Source: Dimorphilus gyrociliatus (taxonomy: Eukaryota > Annelida > Polychaeta > Dinophilidae). Taken from it: 64,000 bases of DNA. A program made the position numbers and the translations under genes. Below the pieces are notes generated by a model, which was not told the origin of the DNA, did not search any database, and was given only the letters and a program-made list of their open reading frames with translations. Position 1 is the stretch's first letter, and each line of letters begins with the position of its first letter. Shown here piece after piece: positions 10,981 to 22,465 of the stretch. The stretch is taken from NCBI GenBank assembly GCA_904063045.1, contig CAJFCJ010000001.1, positions 1,123,501 through 1,187,500 on the forward strand, given 5' to 3'.

Positions 10981-12875
10981 TCAGTTGTTCTGTAATTGTT
11001 CCATGTAATTAAATGGTAGATTGGCTTTTTTCCATACATGTTCAATGAATATCAAGTCCAATTCCCTGTCTTGTTCCTCACTAAGTATCTTATTCATAAC
11101 TATTCTACGTTGAATTTTTCGCCTAAGTGATTCGTTTACATCTGGTAGACGGTATTCAAGCATTTTTTGACAAAATATCATATTATAAAATATATCATAT
11201 AAGCATTCACATATTTCGAAAACGGTTAGAATTGATAATCCCATCCATAGACCTAATATTCCACCCATATCGGCAATATAAGATAACGCTGAAAAATCAA
11301 TATCACTTTGAATATCTTCCTGTTCCAAATCTTCCAAGTATATGCTAATAGCGACTATGTTATCTTCTAAATATTTGTACCGAATCTTATCGTTTTTAAG
11401 ATTTTTGTACTTTATTTTTGCATTTTGATTTCTCGTATTTCTGAAATGTTCCAAGTTGTTGTAAATTCCTGAAGAGAGAGTTGTATGATAAGTTATCGTG
11501 TCACATTCGGGAAGGCATTGATTACATAGTTTATCAACAATTTCCTCATTCGATGATACCTTTCGGCCTATAAACAATTCATTAAACCACTTAAGACATT
11601 GTTTTTCTCTTTTATCAAATAATCTACAGTATGGAATTTCTTCCGATTTTAATCCTAACTCTTCTAATAATTGAGAAAATGCTCTAACTTCCATAACTCG
11701 TGGATAGCTGGGGTCTTGACATCTGCAACGTCTGAATAAATGTTTCACCATTTTAGTCTTTTTCCATAGTGAGATCATAGTTTATCTAAAGGGATATTGA
11801 CCTTATAAGCTCTATTTGAAAACAAGTTTTCATGCATGAACTTTCGCTATAGGTTACGTGAGGTAATTGACCAACATAAGCGTCTCTATCCTCCATTTGA
11901 AGTTTACTCAATAATTCACATCTTGAATATGGTTTTGGCTTTAGGATGGTATGAATCTTTCTTAGGCCAACATATGTCAAATGACCAGGTGGTACATTGA
12001 AACCCTTTGATTCCGGGAAGGGATAGTCTTCAGCATCGTGAATCGAAATGCGAAATCCAACAGAGTTTTGATAAAATGGTAGATATTCACTTAATTGAGA
12101 ATCTAATACTAAAAAGAAATTTTCATTTACACCGGAAGTTGAAGTTTTTCTCGTTTTATTTGCGTTAAAAGTGTAACAATTTCCGTAAGAATTACTTAAA
12201 ATTAACTGTAAAGATGAAGACTTTTATTATAGATAGGAACTTATGGAATCGTTAAAGAATACCGTAAAATTTGTATAGTCGCAAGTTTCTTTCATAAACC
12301 TGCATTCAACTAGCATATTCTCTAATTTGTGTCCGCTCATTTCTCTATCTTTATTGTTCATAGCTCCAAGATATCTTTGTAGGTTAAAAGACCTTAAATA
12401 ATCATTTTCAGCTTCTTTCGTTAATAATTTCTCTAAATAATCTCTTCTACTAGGAAAACCCGCTTGCTGACCTTCACCTCTTTCATCGCTTAATAGAGGG
12501 TTCATATTACAAATTGTAACTGCCGGAAAGAGAATTTCTGTATTTCTCTTACGCCTAGTAGTTGTTGAACTTGAATATCTTAGATAGTTAGTTGTACTAG
12601 ATGTACTAAGCGTCAATAGAAAACTTCCCGACATTGATAGAACAAACAACCAGAATAACCATCTACATTTTCCTATTTAAATGTGAATGTAGCTTGATAA
12701 AATAGTTAAAGTAATATATTCTATAAGCTAAATTACCTCTAGCAGTTTTTAAATTCCAACAGCCATGTGCTGTTGTCTTACTGGCGTAATAGGTTAGTAA
12801 ATCTGACAAGTTTACAAACCTAATTGGTTTGTCGAAAATTGATCCAGAATACGCTAGGGGATTAATCGAAGACAT
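10981..12875 (-). CDS. DEG/ENaC-family sodium channel subunit
   Basis: Four exons, 12875-12737, 12672-12263, 12205-11802 and 11731-10981, give 567 residues. The N-terminal cytosolic HG gating motif is in TTAHGCWN. TM1 spans about residues 48-70 and is followed by the family signature LFPAVTICNMNP. The extracellular domain carries many cysteines, including YGNCYTFN and CRCQDPSYP. TM2 has GGILGLWMGLS, which contains the selectivity filter, followed by LTVFE. By family knowledge it forms a trimeric sodium channel at the plasma membrane. Relatives include peptide-gated FaNaC, acid-sensing and mechanosensory channels; I cannot choose between them. The exon 2 donor is the least certain site: I used ACG|GTATTC, which keeps the frame, while a second GT 15 bases downstream does not. 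The gene ends head-on with CTCF. Confidence 0.9.
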
Positions 12876-13034
12876 TTAGTCAAACAGAGACAATTTTTTT
12901 CAAAGAGTTCTATGACGTTGGCAAAGTAAAATTAAAAAAAATAGAAGCTAATATAAAGATCAAGAGAGGATGGAGACTAGGCAAACTAGACTTGGGAACT
13001 ATTTACTCAAATATGAAAACAAACTACAATTGTA

Positions 13035-13892
13035 TTATTCTTGTGTTAGCTCTCTTTTTAGATCATCATATTTTGGATTATTTGACCTTAGAGTCAATTT
13101 TAACAGTTTCATGTCTCTCTTTGTAGGAACGTGCTGTCCAAATATATCAGTTCGAACTCGGTTAAGATCGATCGGAGGAGGTAATTCGGGAGATGGTTGT
13201 CCTCTAAATCTATAATATTTCTTCCATGTTGGGGGAGGCATTACGTTTTCTGTAAGAAAACAGGTAAAAGAAGGATAAATATTTAATTATTCGTGGTCAA
13301 GACTGTTCAAATTTTTTAACCTACCATTCTCATCCAAAGGTGGATTTCTCATATGACTTTTCATTTGAAGCTCTTTCATTCTTTTATTCTCTGTCATAAC
13401 TTTTCCTATCACGACTTGCCTCTTTCTAGCATCTTTAATAATTTCTGGTGTTTCAGTTAAATACTTGGCATACGTATTATCCCTCAATTGACTAGGCTGA
13501 GGAACGGATAAGGGATATAAGGAAGCGACAAACTCAGCAGATTCATCCTCCGAGGATTTAGCCCGTGAAAGACCGTATTCATTTCGTATATTCCTCCAAA
13601 GACCGGTGGAAACCTTTGGATGATTTTTATTCGCTGTTTTCATATTTTGTTTTCCAGCTTCTAACCAGATCCTATATTCAAGGGAGGGACTTTTATAAGT
13701 TCTATCCTCCAACGAGGCCCTATTAACATGAGCTAATTCTCTATGAGCCGATAACATAACTTGGGGAGTAGGTGTTGTTATTGGTGGACGATGTCGAAAA
13801 CCAGACAATTTGGGCCGCAGTTCGGGTATAAGCAATTGTTTTTCTTCGTATGGAAGGAGTTTAGTATTAAGAGAGGCTGCGTGTAAATCCAT
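13035..13892 (-). CDS. Unrecognised protein, candidate ciliary component
   Basis: Two exons, 13892-13325 and 13249-13035, give 260 residues. I do not recognise the family. The protein is basic and hydrophilic, with no membrane segment or signal peptide. It has proline-containing segments (HRPPITTPTPQ and, at the second-exon start, VMPPPTWKKYYRFRGQPSP) and Trp/Tyr-rich short motifs (LEYRIWLEAGK, GLWRNIRNEYGLSR), a look shared by many small axonemal and microtubule-associated proteins. The reason for the ciliary suggestion is regulatory: a perfect palindromic RFX X-box lies 158 bp upstream of the ATG. Function is inference only. Confidence 0.75.
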
Positions 13893-14691
13893 TGTAATAT
13901 CTTTCTAAAACAAATCAGGTCAAACAGACACCTAAAACTTTAAATGCATCACTAAATTAATAACAAAAATTGATGTCAAATTTGGCACAAAAAAGCAGTA
14001 TTTCCTATCAACAACTTCTATGGAGGGGTTTTGTTGTCTTGTGCTTGCTGTTGCCATGGCAACGATGAATACAGTAAGTACTATAAGATATTTTTTATTG
14101 TAGCATATTTATTAATAAATTACAAAAATAGAAACAATAACAAATTTAAAGTACTACTTATTCGCGTATTATAAAAAACACAATAAAATGAAAATAGAAA
14201 GGAAATGTAATTAGTGCGCATGATTATTGGCGGGAAAATTTAAAACTTATTAAATAAAACCGTATGGTTAATCAATAATTCTTCAATAACTAAGTTATAA
14301 GTGGTTTAAAGAAATTTTTAATAATAGACAATAATCATTTTTATTAATAGACTGTCAGCAGTTTTTTAATTCCTCTATTCTATTTTCCTAGCTTCTCAGA
14401 TAAGATAAGATAGGGTATGTTCATTTTGATTTAAAACTAATAAAATTAGTCGAACATTGAAGAAACAGTGAAGAAAATATGGAATTTTTTTCAACAAAAT
14501 ATTGAAAACTCTATGAGCAAGTTTTATTATTATTACTAACGATTGTACGCCTACGAAACCTTCACTGAACTTCCGAATCCTGTTTACATAATCTTTTTGT
14601 TCTTCTTTTTCTTGTATTTAGATTATTCGTCTTTATCGGGCAGGGAAGAAAGTATATAAGATAAGGTTTTACCTTGAGAAAATGGCATGTA
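13893..14691. other. Divergent intergenic region upstream of the SDR gene
   Basis: About 0.8 kb between two head-to-head genes. It contains the X-box listed below and otherwise AT-rich DNA without exon signals. GATAAGATAAGATA occurs near 14401, a pair of GATA-type sites about 450 bp upstream of the SDR start. Confidence 0.5.
14050..14063. promoter_or_regulatory. Perfect RFX X-box
   Basis: GTTGCCATGGCAAC is a fully palindromic match to the RFX consensus GTNRCC-AT-RGYAAC. It sits 158 bp upstream of the start codon of the minus-strand gene at 13892 and about 640-810 bp from the plus-strand SDR gene, so the minus-strand gene is the likely target. RFX factors with this site mark ciliary genes across animals. 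Confidence 0.7.
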
Positions 14692-14858
14692 TTTTATGGA
14701 AATCCCTTACCGTATCCGAATTTCGTCGAGCTGGTACGGCTGAAAACAGGTTACAATACCATTATCTCATTATATTTCTATGTTAGATGCCAATATATTG
14801 TTAGTACATTTAGCTCTGCCCTTTTAGAAATAGTATTTTAGCAGTTTTCGACTCTTCA

Positions 14859-15965
14859 ATGAAACTTACAGGAAAAACTATTATAGTAACGGGCGGAAGT
14901 AGTGGTATTGGTAAGGAATGCGTAAGAGAGTTTGTAAAAAGAGGAGCCCGAGTCATAATAGCTAGTAGAGATTTAGAAAAGAGTAAAAGAGCTGAGGAAG
15001 AGATAAAAAATGATCTGAAAATATCTCAAACGACTCACATGGGAGATATAGTGATCAAAAAACTTGATTTGTCATCGCTGGATAGCGTTAAGAATTTTGC
15101 TTATCAATTTAATGAAGGTAATTGTTTTCGAATGATTTTATCCGTATAATTGTAAGTTAATGAGAGATAAACCTTTCTTTGTATAGAAGAAACAAGATTG
15201 GATATCTTAGTAAACAATGCTGGAATATATAAACCAGATTGTTGGCGTTCTCATACAAGAGATAACTTAGAAATAGTTACAGTGACTAATTATTTGGGAC
15301 ATTTCCTTCTTACTAATCTATTATTAGATAAATTGAAATTAAGTGCACCGAGTAGAGTAGTAAATTTATCTTCGTTAGCTCACTACTCCATAAATTCCAT
15401 GGACTACGATGATTTCAACCTGAATCAATCGTGTTTTATGCCATCTGATTTTTATCTTTATGCAAGGAGTAAAGCTGCAATGGTAATGTTTAGCACAGAA
15501 TTCGATAGAAGATATCGAGGTAAACAAACTATGAATAAAATATAATTAATCAATTATTCATTCACCTATTCTCATAAAGAATATGGAATAACAAGCTACA
15601 GTTGCAATCCAGGGATTGCCGATACAGAGTTGGGACGTAATATAAATCCATTGACCGATTTTTGCTTATATTGTCTTTCAAACTGTGCATATTTTAAGCA
15701 AAAGTTAAAAACACCTCAACAGGCTGCGCAAACTCCGATATTTTGCAGTCTAGAACAGGGTTTAGAGACAAAGAGCGGATATTACTTTTCGTAAGTGATT
15801 AAGATCTTACCTACTTTTTCTTTTTACTATCCAAAGAGAATAGAAAAGATAAAAATTTAAATTACTTTAAGGGAATGCGAGAATAGGATAGCGTCCAGAT
15901 ATTGCCGTAGAGAGGATAATATGAAAAGACTATGGGAAGTCAGTAAAGAAGCACTTGGAATTTAA
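14859..15965 (+). CDS. Short-chain dehydrogenase, retinol dehydrogenase-like
   Basis: Four exons, 14859-15117, 15187-15519, 15580-15790 and 15872-15965, give 298 residues. The N-terminal dinucleotide fold has GKTIIVTGGSSGIGKE (TGxxxGIG motif). NNAG follows at about residue 94, SSLAHYS in the catalytic Ser region and YARSK gives the YxxxK pair. This arrangement matches RDH11-14-like NADP(H)-dependent retinal/retinol or carbonyl reductases, often ER- or mitochondrion-associated. The substrate cannot be read from sequence. The start is not fully settled: an upstream ATG at 14692 followed by a donor inside GAGCTGGTACGG could splice in frame to an acceptor at 14844 and add about 23 residues. I keep the shorter start because it already precedes the complete fold. 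Confidence 0.9.
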
Positions 15966-16157
15966 AGTAATCAATGTAATTTCTTGTTTCTTTTTGTTTT
16001 ACTTATATAAAAAGATATAAAACAATACATTTGAAATATATTTTACGAATCCTTGTTAAAATAATATGTTTTATTTGTTTGTTTACCTTCCTTATCTGTA
16101 TTTAATTGTTAACGGAAGTTGAAAGGTGGTTGTGATCACTCTGCATCATGTTGATTT

Positions 16158-16798
16158 CTATTGTTGTATTATTTTTGGTATTAGACTAGGTCCTTGAACA
16201 TCTTTCAATTTTATGGCTTTTTCCCTCAATTCTTCGTTTGTTAACTCTTTTTCAATTTTCTTTCGTTTCCTGATTCTAGGAGCTTTTAGTTCATTCAATC
16301 TTTTTTCAACTTCGAGCCTTCTCACTTCCAATTTGTGTTTAGTTTCGTCTACAGTCTCAAATTCGGGTGCATAACAAACATGTAAGGTTGATCCGAAGAA
16401 AGGAGTATCATCTAGCTTCTTTTTTGCATTCCTTGCTGATTGAATATCAGTAAATTTTGTGAAATACACCTCAGAAAACTCTTCTCTAGGATAGTCGCTT
16501 AAATTTTCAAGTTTTTCCAGTTTTCCGAATTTGACTAGATTTGATTCAAGCTCTTTATTAACTTTAATAGATGGAACATTTTGAATAAGCAGATAATGAG
16601 ATTCCTGGCTAATTGTATAAGTCTGATAGGACAGCAATGAAAAAGATTGCATAGAGATAAAATACACTAATATTGTATAAAAACCTTGACTGCTCGTAGT
16701 TTTCTTCCTCTACGATATTTAGGGCGGTTTAGGCAATATTCTTGTTTTATATGATGATCTCTCAATTTGCTCTTATCAACTTCATCCGCAGCTATCAT
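16158..16798 (-). CDS. RBM48: RNA-binding protein 48, minor spliceosome factor
   Basis: Two exons, 16798-16685 and 16622-16158, give 192 residues. The N-terminus has the RBM48-type segment KYRRGRKLRAVK|TYTISQESHYL, where the bar marks the splice join, leading into an RRM (LIQNVPS, EVYFTKFTDIQSA, FFGSTLHVCYAPEFE). After the RRM is a basic helix with LEVRRLEVEKRLNEL, as in vertebrate RBM48. The vertebrate protein is longer at the C-terminus. By family knowledge RBM48 works with ARMC7 in U12-type (minor) splicing in the nucleus. A CTCF/YY1-like core lies 78 bp upstream of the ATG, at 16876-16889. The identification is good but rests on an RRM plus flanks. Confidence 0.85.
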
Positions 16799-16928
16799 CA
16801 CTTACAGACAAGGCTAATATAAAAACGAAATAAAAAGTCCAGTTGAAATATTCATCTATCAAATTATATAATCAAGCGCCATCTTTCGGGCAAAAGACAC
16901 GACGGAGTTGTCTCTTAAAAATTAGCAC

Positions 16929-16952
16929 ATATACAGTATACTTACTGTATAT
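16929..16952. repeat. Inverted repeat, 10-bp arms
   Basis: ATATACAGTA and TACTGTATAT flank a 4-base spacer, giving a perfect 10-bp-arm hairpin. Both arms contain the TACTGTATA word that recurs through the non-coding parts of the window. Confidence 0.6.
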
Positions 16953-17293
16953 ATAGAGAGATATATAAAGCATGCAAATATTTAAATGATATACGTCACA
17001 TAATAATCTCCTTAATACCATGAAGAAGTGTTTTATGCAATGCATCATATACTGAATATATTTGATATAATACTCGAGGCATATTAAATAAAATTAGATA
17101 GTTAAAAAATAGTTGAATTAATTCATTATAATTAATTTGTCTAACTCAAAACGAACTGCACTCGATACTGCAAAAAAAAAAAGAGGGTATAACACCCTCG
17201 GAAATTAGAATACTGTTAGAAATTACGAAAACAACCATTCTCAATAAGATTTCATAAGCTTTAATCCTTAGATAATTATATAGCGTATAATCC

Positions 17294-17296
<3 letters not shown>

Positions 17297-17324
<28 letters not shown>
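17297..17324. repeat. TA microsatellite
   Basis: Fourteen consecutive TA units, followed by CTGTAC. Confidence 0.85.
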
Positions 17325-17566
17325 CTGTACATTCATTACATGTATAAATATTACTTTAAACAGCAATAAAATAATTCTTAGTCTTTTAAACGATATTTAA
17401 ATATGAACAAGTTTATTTAAAGTTTGAAGTTTGAAGCTTTAAACATGGCATCTTAGTTTGTAATAAGCATTTTTTACATTTAAAGGGTAGTATACAGTTT
17501 TATACGTGACCTATGGAAAAGGGATCTTAGACACCCTAAGATGAAATTATAAATACATATATGTAG

Positions 17567-17592
<26 letters not shown>
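17567..17592. repeat. TA microsatellite
   Basis: About thirteen consecutive TA units downstream of ATGTAG. Confidence 0.8.
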
Positions 17593-17597
<5 letters not shown>

Positions 17598-17765
17598 GAT
17601 ATATAAAAATAACAGATATTGATTATTATATTTACAAATGAAAAATACAATTTAAATTCAGATTTAGACAACATTCTTAAATTAATATAAAGTATACTCT
17701 TTATAGAACTGACCAATGCTCTTTCTAGACATTTACTTCTATCCGTCTATCTTCATCTATTCATT

Positions 17766-17769
<4 letters not shown>

Positions 17770-17806
<37 letters not shown>
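17770..17806. repeat. CT microsatellite
   Basis: About eighteen consecutive CT units, the only long GA/CT tract in the window. It lies ~730 bp upstream of the bursicon-beta start codon. Such tracts can bind GAGA-type factors, but nothing else supports that here. Confidence 0.85.
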
Positions 17807-17810
<4 letters not shown>

Positions 17811-18535
17811 ATCTCACACCTAAATTTTTCTTTTTTTTGGTTCTTGTCTACTTGCAAGGCCTATAACTCGCTCAACAAATAAATTTACAATTTCCTTTTA
17901 AGAGAAAGTAATTAAAGGTGATTCTAAAAATAGTTAACATTTTTCTAATAATTTATTACAGCTTTCACTAAAGTGCGTAAACTTAATTCATTAAAGATTT
18001 AGAATGAAATGAAAAAATCTGAGTTTTTATTATGTTTAGTCAATTAATTAAGAATTTAATTTATTAATTAGACAGATTTTATTGGTAATAAGAAATAGTT
18101 TTTAATGGTGAAAGTGTCAAATAGTCTTTTTTCTTATATGAAAAAAAAAGGCATAGAGTTATAAAAATAGCTAAATATCGCAAAACTAATTTTCGGATTA
18201 AGGAGTTTAATCAGTGCTGACCTTTACAATTTGATCTAATCTTAGAAAGCGTTGGTGTTAGTATGACTTTCTTCCGGCTTCATGGAAACCTGAGTTTTCT
18301 CATTCAACCTACGATACGTCAGTTAACTATGAACTCGGTTTGGAGCATCATTACTCGTTAAAGGTCTTAAAGTTCTACACAGGAAAGTAACATCAAGGAG
18401 AAACGACATAATTGGAAGAGGCAAGAAATAAGAAGAGGGATAGATAGAGAGAGAGAGCCACAACTTTTTGTTAATTTATTAAACAATTTTTCAATATATT
18501 CATATTTTTGAACGAATCATCTTCATTAAAGAATT

Positions 18536-18919
18536 ATGAAAGCAGTAAATTTGTATCTATTTATTGCGATAGCCGGCTACATGATTAATACGGTTACATC
18601 CGATTGTCTAATTACACCATCAGAGAGAACTTTCAAGAAAGAAGTAACAATCAGATTGCCCGATAATCGATGGAAGCGAATAACCTGCGCAGCGTCGGCC
18701 AAGGTTAACAAATGCGAAGGATATTGTTTTTCTCAAGCAACTCCTAGTATCATTTATCCGGATTTTAAAAAAACTTGTAAATGCTGCAAAACTCTTAAAA
18801 GCAGAGAAAGAAAAATAGAATTGGACGTTTGCGACGATTTTGAGTTGAGCATTTTTGAGAAAAAACCAATTATTAACTTTTACGAACCAGTTGAATGCCA
18901 ATGTATACAATGCTTTTAG
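18536..18919 (+). CDS. pburs: Bursicon beta subunit (partner of bursicon), secreted cystine-knot hormone
   Basis: A single-exon gene of 127 residues. A hydrophobic signal peptide (MKAVNLYLFIAIAGYMINTV, cleavage likely before SDC) is followed by a compact cystine-knot domain. Diagnostic pieces are NKCEGYC, near-identical to the bursicon NKCEGxC, then QATPSIIYP, KTCKCCK with the double cysteine, SRERKI and a closing ECQCIQC. Length and cysteine order match the bursicon beta (PBURS) family rather than glycoprotein hormones GPA2/GPB5, which lack this central pattern. By family knowledge the subunit is secreted, pairs with bursicon alpha or forms homodimers, and signals through an LGR-type receptor. 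No alpha partner is present in the window. Confidence is high for the family. Confidence 0.92.
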   Translation: MKAVNLYLFIAIAGYMINTVTSDCLITPSERTFKKEVTIRLPDNRWKRITCAASAKVNKCEGYCFSQATPSIIYPDFKKTCKCCKTLKSRERKIELDVCDDFELSIFEKKPIINFYEPVECQCIQCF

Positions 18920-20016
18920 AATTTAATGTTGTAATGTTTATGGAGATATTCAATACGTTTATGTAAAAAATTACGTAATCGTATACTATCATTTCCATTA
19001 AAAATACTAATTTATGTGTAAATCTGCAATATTGTATGGACTCTGCAAAAAAAAAAACAAGGCGTTCAATAAATTTAACGCTAAATAATTGTTATTTTTT
19101 TGTGTGTACAAGATATATTCTTAGTAACTTTTTTAAACGCCCTTATTGAAAATTGTGGCGTCCTAGGAAAACGTTTTTCTTTCTCTCTTTTTTTTTGTTG
19201 ACAAACATGTTAAATAATAAAAAAAAACCCGAAAGAATAGAAAACTCGATAAAAATTTAAACTTTATATATATTAGTATTGAACTTAAAACGCTCTAACC
19301 ATATACGCTGGAAAGACAAACAGTCTGGAAAAACAAATTACGTTCTGTCTAGGCCTATAAAAAGAAACAATTTAAAGAAAAGCTAATTAATTTGATTGTT
19401 TGATAGATGCAGCTTTCTTAATTGTGTGACGTAATAATAAAAAGGAGAATCTTGGAGGAGATTAAATAAAAACTAATATGAAAGAAATGTGACTGCGAAA
19501 TCTTTTGCATTTGTTTCATTTTTTTAATTAGAAGCAATATCGTTTACTTTAAGTTAACAATCTATAAAATACTGTAGATGACGCTGTATTTGTCTGTAAA
19601 GGAGGGCGAATTGAACTCAATACCGACTGAATCATCAAAAGTGACGGCTACTGGGCGAATAAAGCGATTAAGCACCTATGCCAATATTCAAATACTATCT
19701 AAAAAAAATATTGGACAGTGTAAGAAAGGTTTTTCCTAGCCTGTTGTTCCCTTTTAATTTTCGTCAATGAATACTTCTCTGATTTCAAGCTTTTTACATA
19801 GGGCTTTTTTCCTATTATAAGAAAATTGATGTCTCTTTCGTTAGAACTCTCAGATTAGGGCTTCCATACAACAACTAGAAGAAGAATTTTAAACTTTTTG
19901 CTGAATTATGAGTCATTACCATCTACTAGGCTTAATATAGATCATCTGCCGTCATCTCTATAACTGCATATAGTACATTGCTACCATTGATCGAGTTATC
20001 TAGGAATTTTATGCTG

Positions 20017-20055
<39 letters not shown>

Positions 20056-20311
20056 TGCTTAGCTTGTCAGCTATTAAATGAATTGCAATTAATCCTACTT
20101 TAATATATGCAGCTTTATTGTTTTCCAACGTAAGTATTATTTATTAGTGTCATTCAATAAATATAAATCAGTTCATTCTATAAAATGAAAAGTCTTTAAG
20201 TTATAGCCTAATATATATCTATACTGTATATATTATATGTATATATGTTTTACAAGTACATAGATATATATAAGTATATATAGATATAGATGTATGCATA
20301 ATCATTTCTAT
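18920..20311. other. Intergenic region between bursicon beta and PAWR (convergent)
   Basis: About 1.4 kb, AT-rich, containing the bursicon 3' UTR (TTCAATAAATTT near 19066) and a TA microsatellite at 20021-20052. The stretch 19570-19690 is less AT-rich than its surroundings and unexplained. I see no coding exon. Confidence 0.5.
20021..20052. repeat. TA microsatellite
   Basis: Sixteen consecutive TA units, the longest TA run in the window. Confidence 0.85.
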
Positions 20312-21200
20312 CTAACAATCTTCTTCATCACTGTAATCTTTCTGTTATAAAAAAAAGCATTCTTTTATAGTTTAGGCCTGTTTTTATTTGATTAATTGTC
20401 TTACCAAGTGTTCAATGCCTTCTCTGCTGAAGCATATAAAAAAAGGGTTTGATTATTAATTGATTAAATAATAAATATTAAATTTTTAATAGCCGTACCG
20501 TCCTTAGCATTCGAACTTCTTTTTCTAGCTGTCCTATTCTCCTCTCTTTTTCATCTAATATTTCTTTGAGTGACAGCCTCTCGGTTCTTTCCTGCTCAAG
20601 GAGCTTTTCTAGGAAGCGAACTTTGTAACCTTCCGGCTCTTTTACCTCACTATGACTAACAGCACTATCATAATCTTGATTATCTTCAAAATCAGCATCC
20701 AAGTCCGATGGATTTTTGTAGGAGTATTTATATTGCGTTTCACGATTCTTTAGAATGCATGAAAAGGATACCATTTAGAATGTTAATAATGACAAATTAG
20801 ATAACAATGATGATGTTGCATCAATTAAGATTTTTAGAAGCTTTTTTATGCGTTTTTTACTTACATTTTGAAAGACAGAATCCTCACTTATCACCGCATT
20901 CTTCTTAGTTATGTCCATAACATCATCCTCATCTAAGGAATCTCCGGTTGATTCGGTTGAAATAAGATGAACAACGCCAGCACTTCGGCGTTTTTCTCTT
21001 AATTTTCTCTTTTCTTTTGTATTTTTCGCCTTCAAATTAGCAAAAGAGCGAATTCGTCTGTCACGTTCTTCGCAATCAAATAATTCTTCCTTATGGCCAG
21101 CATTTCGGATATTTGTGCGAACAGTGCGAATTTTTACTCTTCTCGTACAATTTCTCTCATCATGATCAACACTCTCTTGCGAAACGGAGCTTGAAGCCAT
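20312..21200 (-). CDS. PAWR: Par-4/PAWR homologue
   Basis: Three exons, 21200-20865, 20747-20499 and 20341-20312, give 204 residues. The key match is KEKRKLREKRRSAGVVHL, nearly the same as the SAC-domain core of vertebrate PAWR (prostate apoptosis response-4). It follows a basic N-terminal region and precedes an acidic stretch (DSLDEDDVMD). Exon 2 encodes a C-terminal coiled coil (KVRFLEKLLEQERTERLSL, then EKERRIGQLEKEV), matching the start of the PAWR leucine zipper. The last exon adds only KDYSDEEDC, so the zipper is much shorter than in vertebrates. By family knowledge PAWR is a pro-apoptotic regulator that binds WT1, atypical PKC and actin-associated kinases. The 162-bp last intron contains a short, frame-breaking exon-like segment (see findings). 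Confidence 0.82.
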
Positions 21201-22465
21201 TTGTATCGCATAAATAATTTAATCAATTTAAGGATGAGAGTAACGTTAACAGTAATACGAAAGAAATTTCTTATATTTTGGAACAATTGTTTATTGAAAA
21301 AAAAAACAATTTCTATAAAGAAACGAACTCAACCATCACCGTGGCTTTCTATTTAACTAAGAAATGGCTTTACCATCTTTTTTGCATCAGAGTGCGCGCT
21401 AGTTCTGCTACGTCATTTCCGCCTTTTTTTTAAAGTATCATTAATTGATTATAAATATTCACTCGCCCAAACTAGTTGTACTATAATTTTTTTTTAATGA
21501 TAATTTCTCAACAATTGACATTAAGAATTGAATAATATGGTACTAATCCTTGCCAATCACAAACCAACCAGACTGTCGGATCGAAAGTACCTAAAGCGCA
21601 TGCGTTGCATTGGTTTACATGCAGAGTTTAAAACTTTGTTGATCATATAAAACTAGTACTAATAACAATTAAACGTACATAAATAATTTATATGTCCAAA
21701 TGACTCATAGCTTTTACATTTGGCTATTATATTATATTCTGATGAGTGAATGTGTATTAAACACTTCTTGAAAGAAGAAATATCACATCTGATCAAACTA
21801 GATGGGATTAGCAAGGGAGAAGCATTTTTCTGATCAGAAATACAATCGACAGTGATATTTTCCATATCCGCATAGTCAAGAGGGTGGTAATTTGAAAGTT
21901 TTCTGTTTACTTGACAATTATGTGGACAATTATGACAATCTCGAAGTTGTTGATACTGCTGCTTTCCTCAGCCTCTTCAGTCCTTGTCATGCATAGTTCG
22001 TTGCTTGTGGAAAAGCTGAATAAATTTTATGATTGATTTGTTGCTGACGCCGTTTATCATTAACTTTTTGTGTCTTGTGTTTCGAAATCAAATATCAACT
22101 CTAATGAGTGATATTAGGCGTTTTAGAACAAATATAACTTTTATACATCAGCAACTTCATGAAAAATTTAATTATAACTGATCATCATCATGAAGTTGCT
22201 GAAATTTAGTATTTTCACATTTTAAACCCTCTTGTTAAAATCTATGATGCTGCGACATTTTCAAACTCGCTGTTATTTGATCAAGAAAATCTGTGCGGTC
22301 AAGGTCAATAGTGATAATAGAACGGTAGGATAGTCTGGTTAGGTTGTGTTCAGATAAATTTTCGGTGAGGGAATTCGTATCCCAAGCATGCGAATTGTGT
22401 AATGTGCTTCTAATATCGTCACATAATCCTTAATATTCTCTTATAGAGAATAGACTATAAATAAA
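21201..22465. other. Divergent intergenic region between PAWR and TRMT44
   Basis: About 1.27 kb with promoters of both genes. It contains a perfect 15-bp inverted repeat at 22148-22202. A 68-codon open frame on the minus strand (21865-21659) has no recognisable domain and I do not call it a gene. Confidence 0.5.
22148..22202. repeat. Perfect 15-bp inverted repeat
   Basis: TCAGCAACTTCATGA at 22148-22162 is repeated in reverse complement at 22188-22202, separated by 25 bases. It could form a stem-loop in RNA or be a double factor site. It lies ~265 bp upstream of the TRMT44 start. Confidence 0.8.

Larger units (their letters stand above)
16799..18535. other. Intergenic region with microsatellites, upstream of bursicon beta
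   Basis: About 1.7 kb with simple repeats (17297-17324, 17567-17592, 17770-17806) and an imperfectly spaced hairpin (16929-16952). A second small hairpin, GAGGGT-loop-ACCCTC, is at 17183-17199, right after a poly-A tract. I see no coding exon. The right end includes the bursicon-beta promoter, in which I could not pick a clear TATA box. Confidence 0.55.

Noticed and set aside
17183-17199. Hairpin after a poly-A tract as a terminator
   Set aside because: Rho-independent terminators do not apply to this eukaryotic context and the stem is only 6 bp.
21659-21865. 68-codon minus-strand open frame upstream of TRMT44
   Set aside because: No domain, no splice partners and no similarity I can see; its length is expected by chance in this composition.
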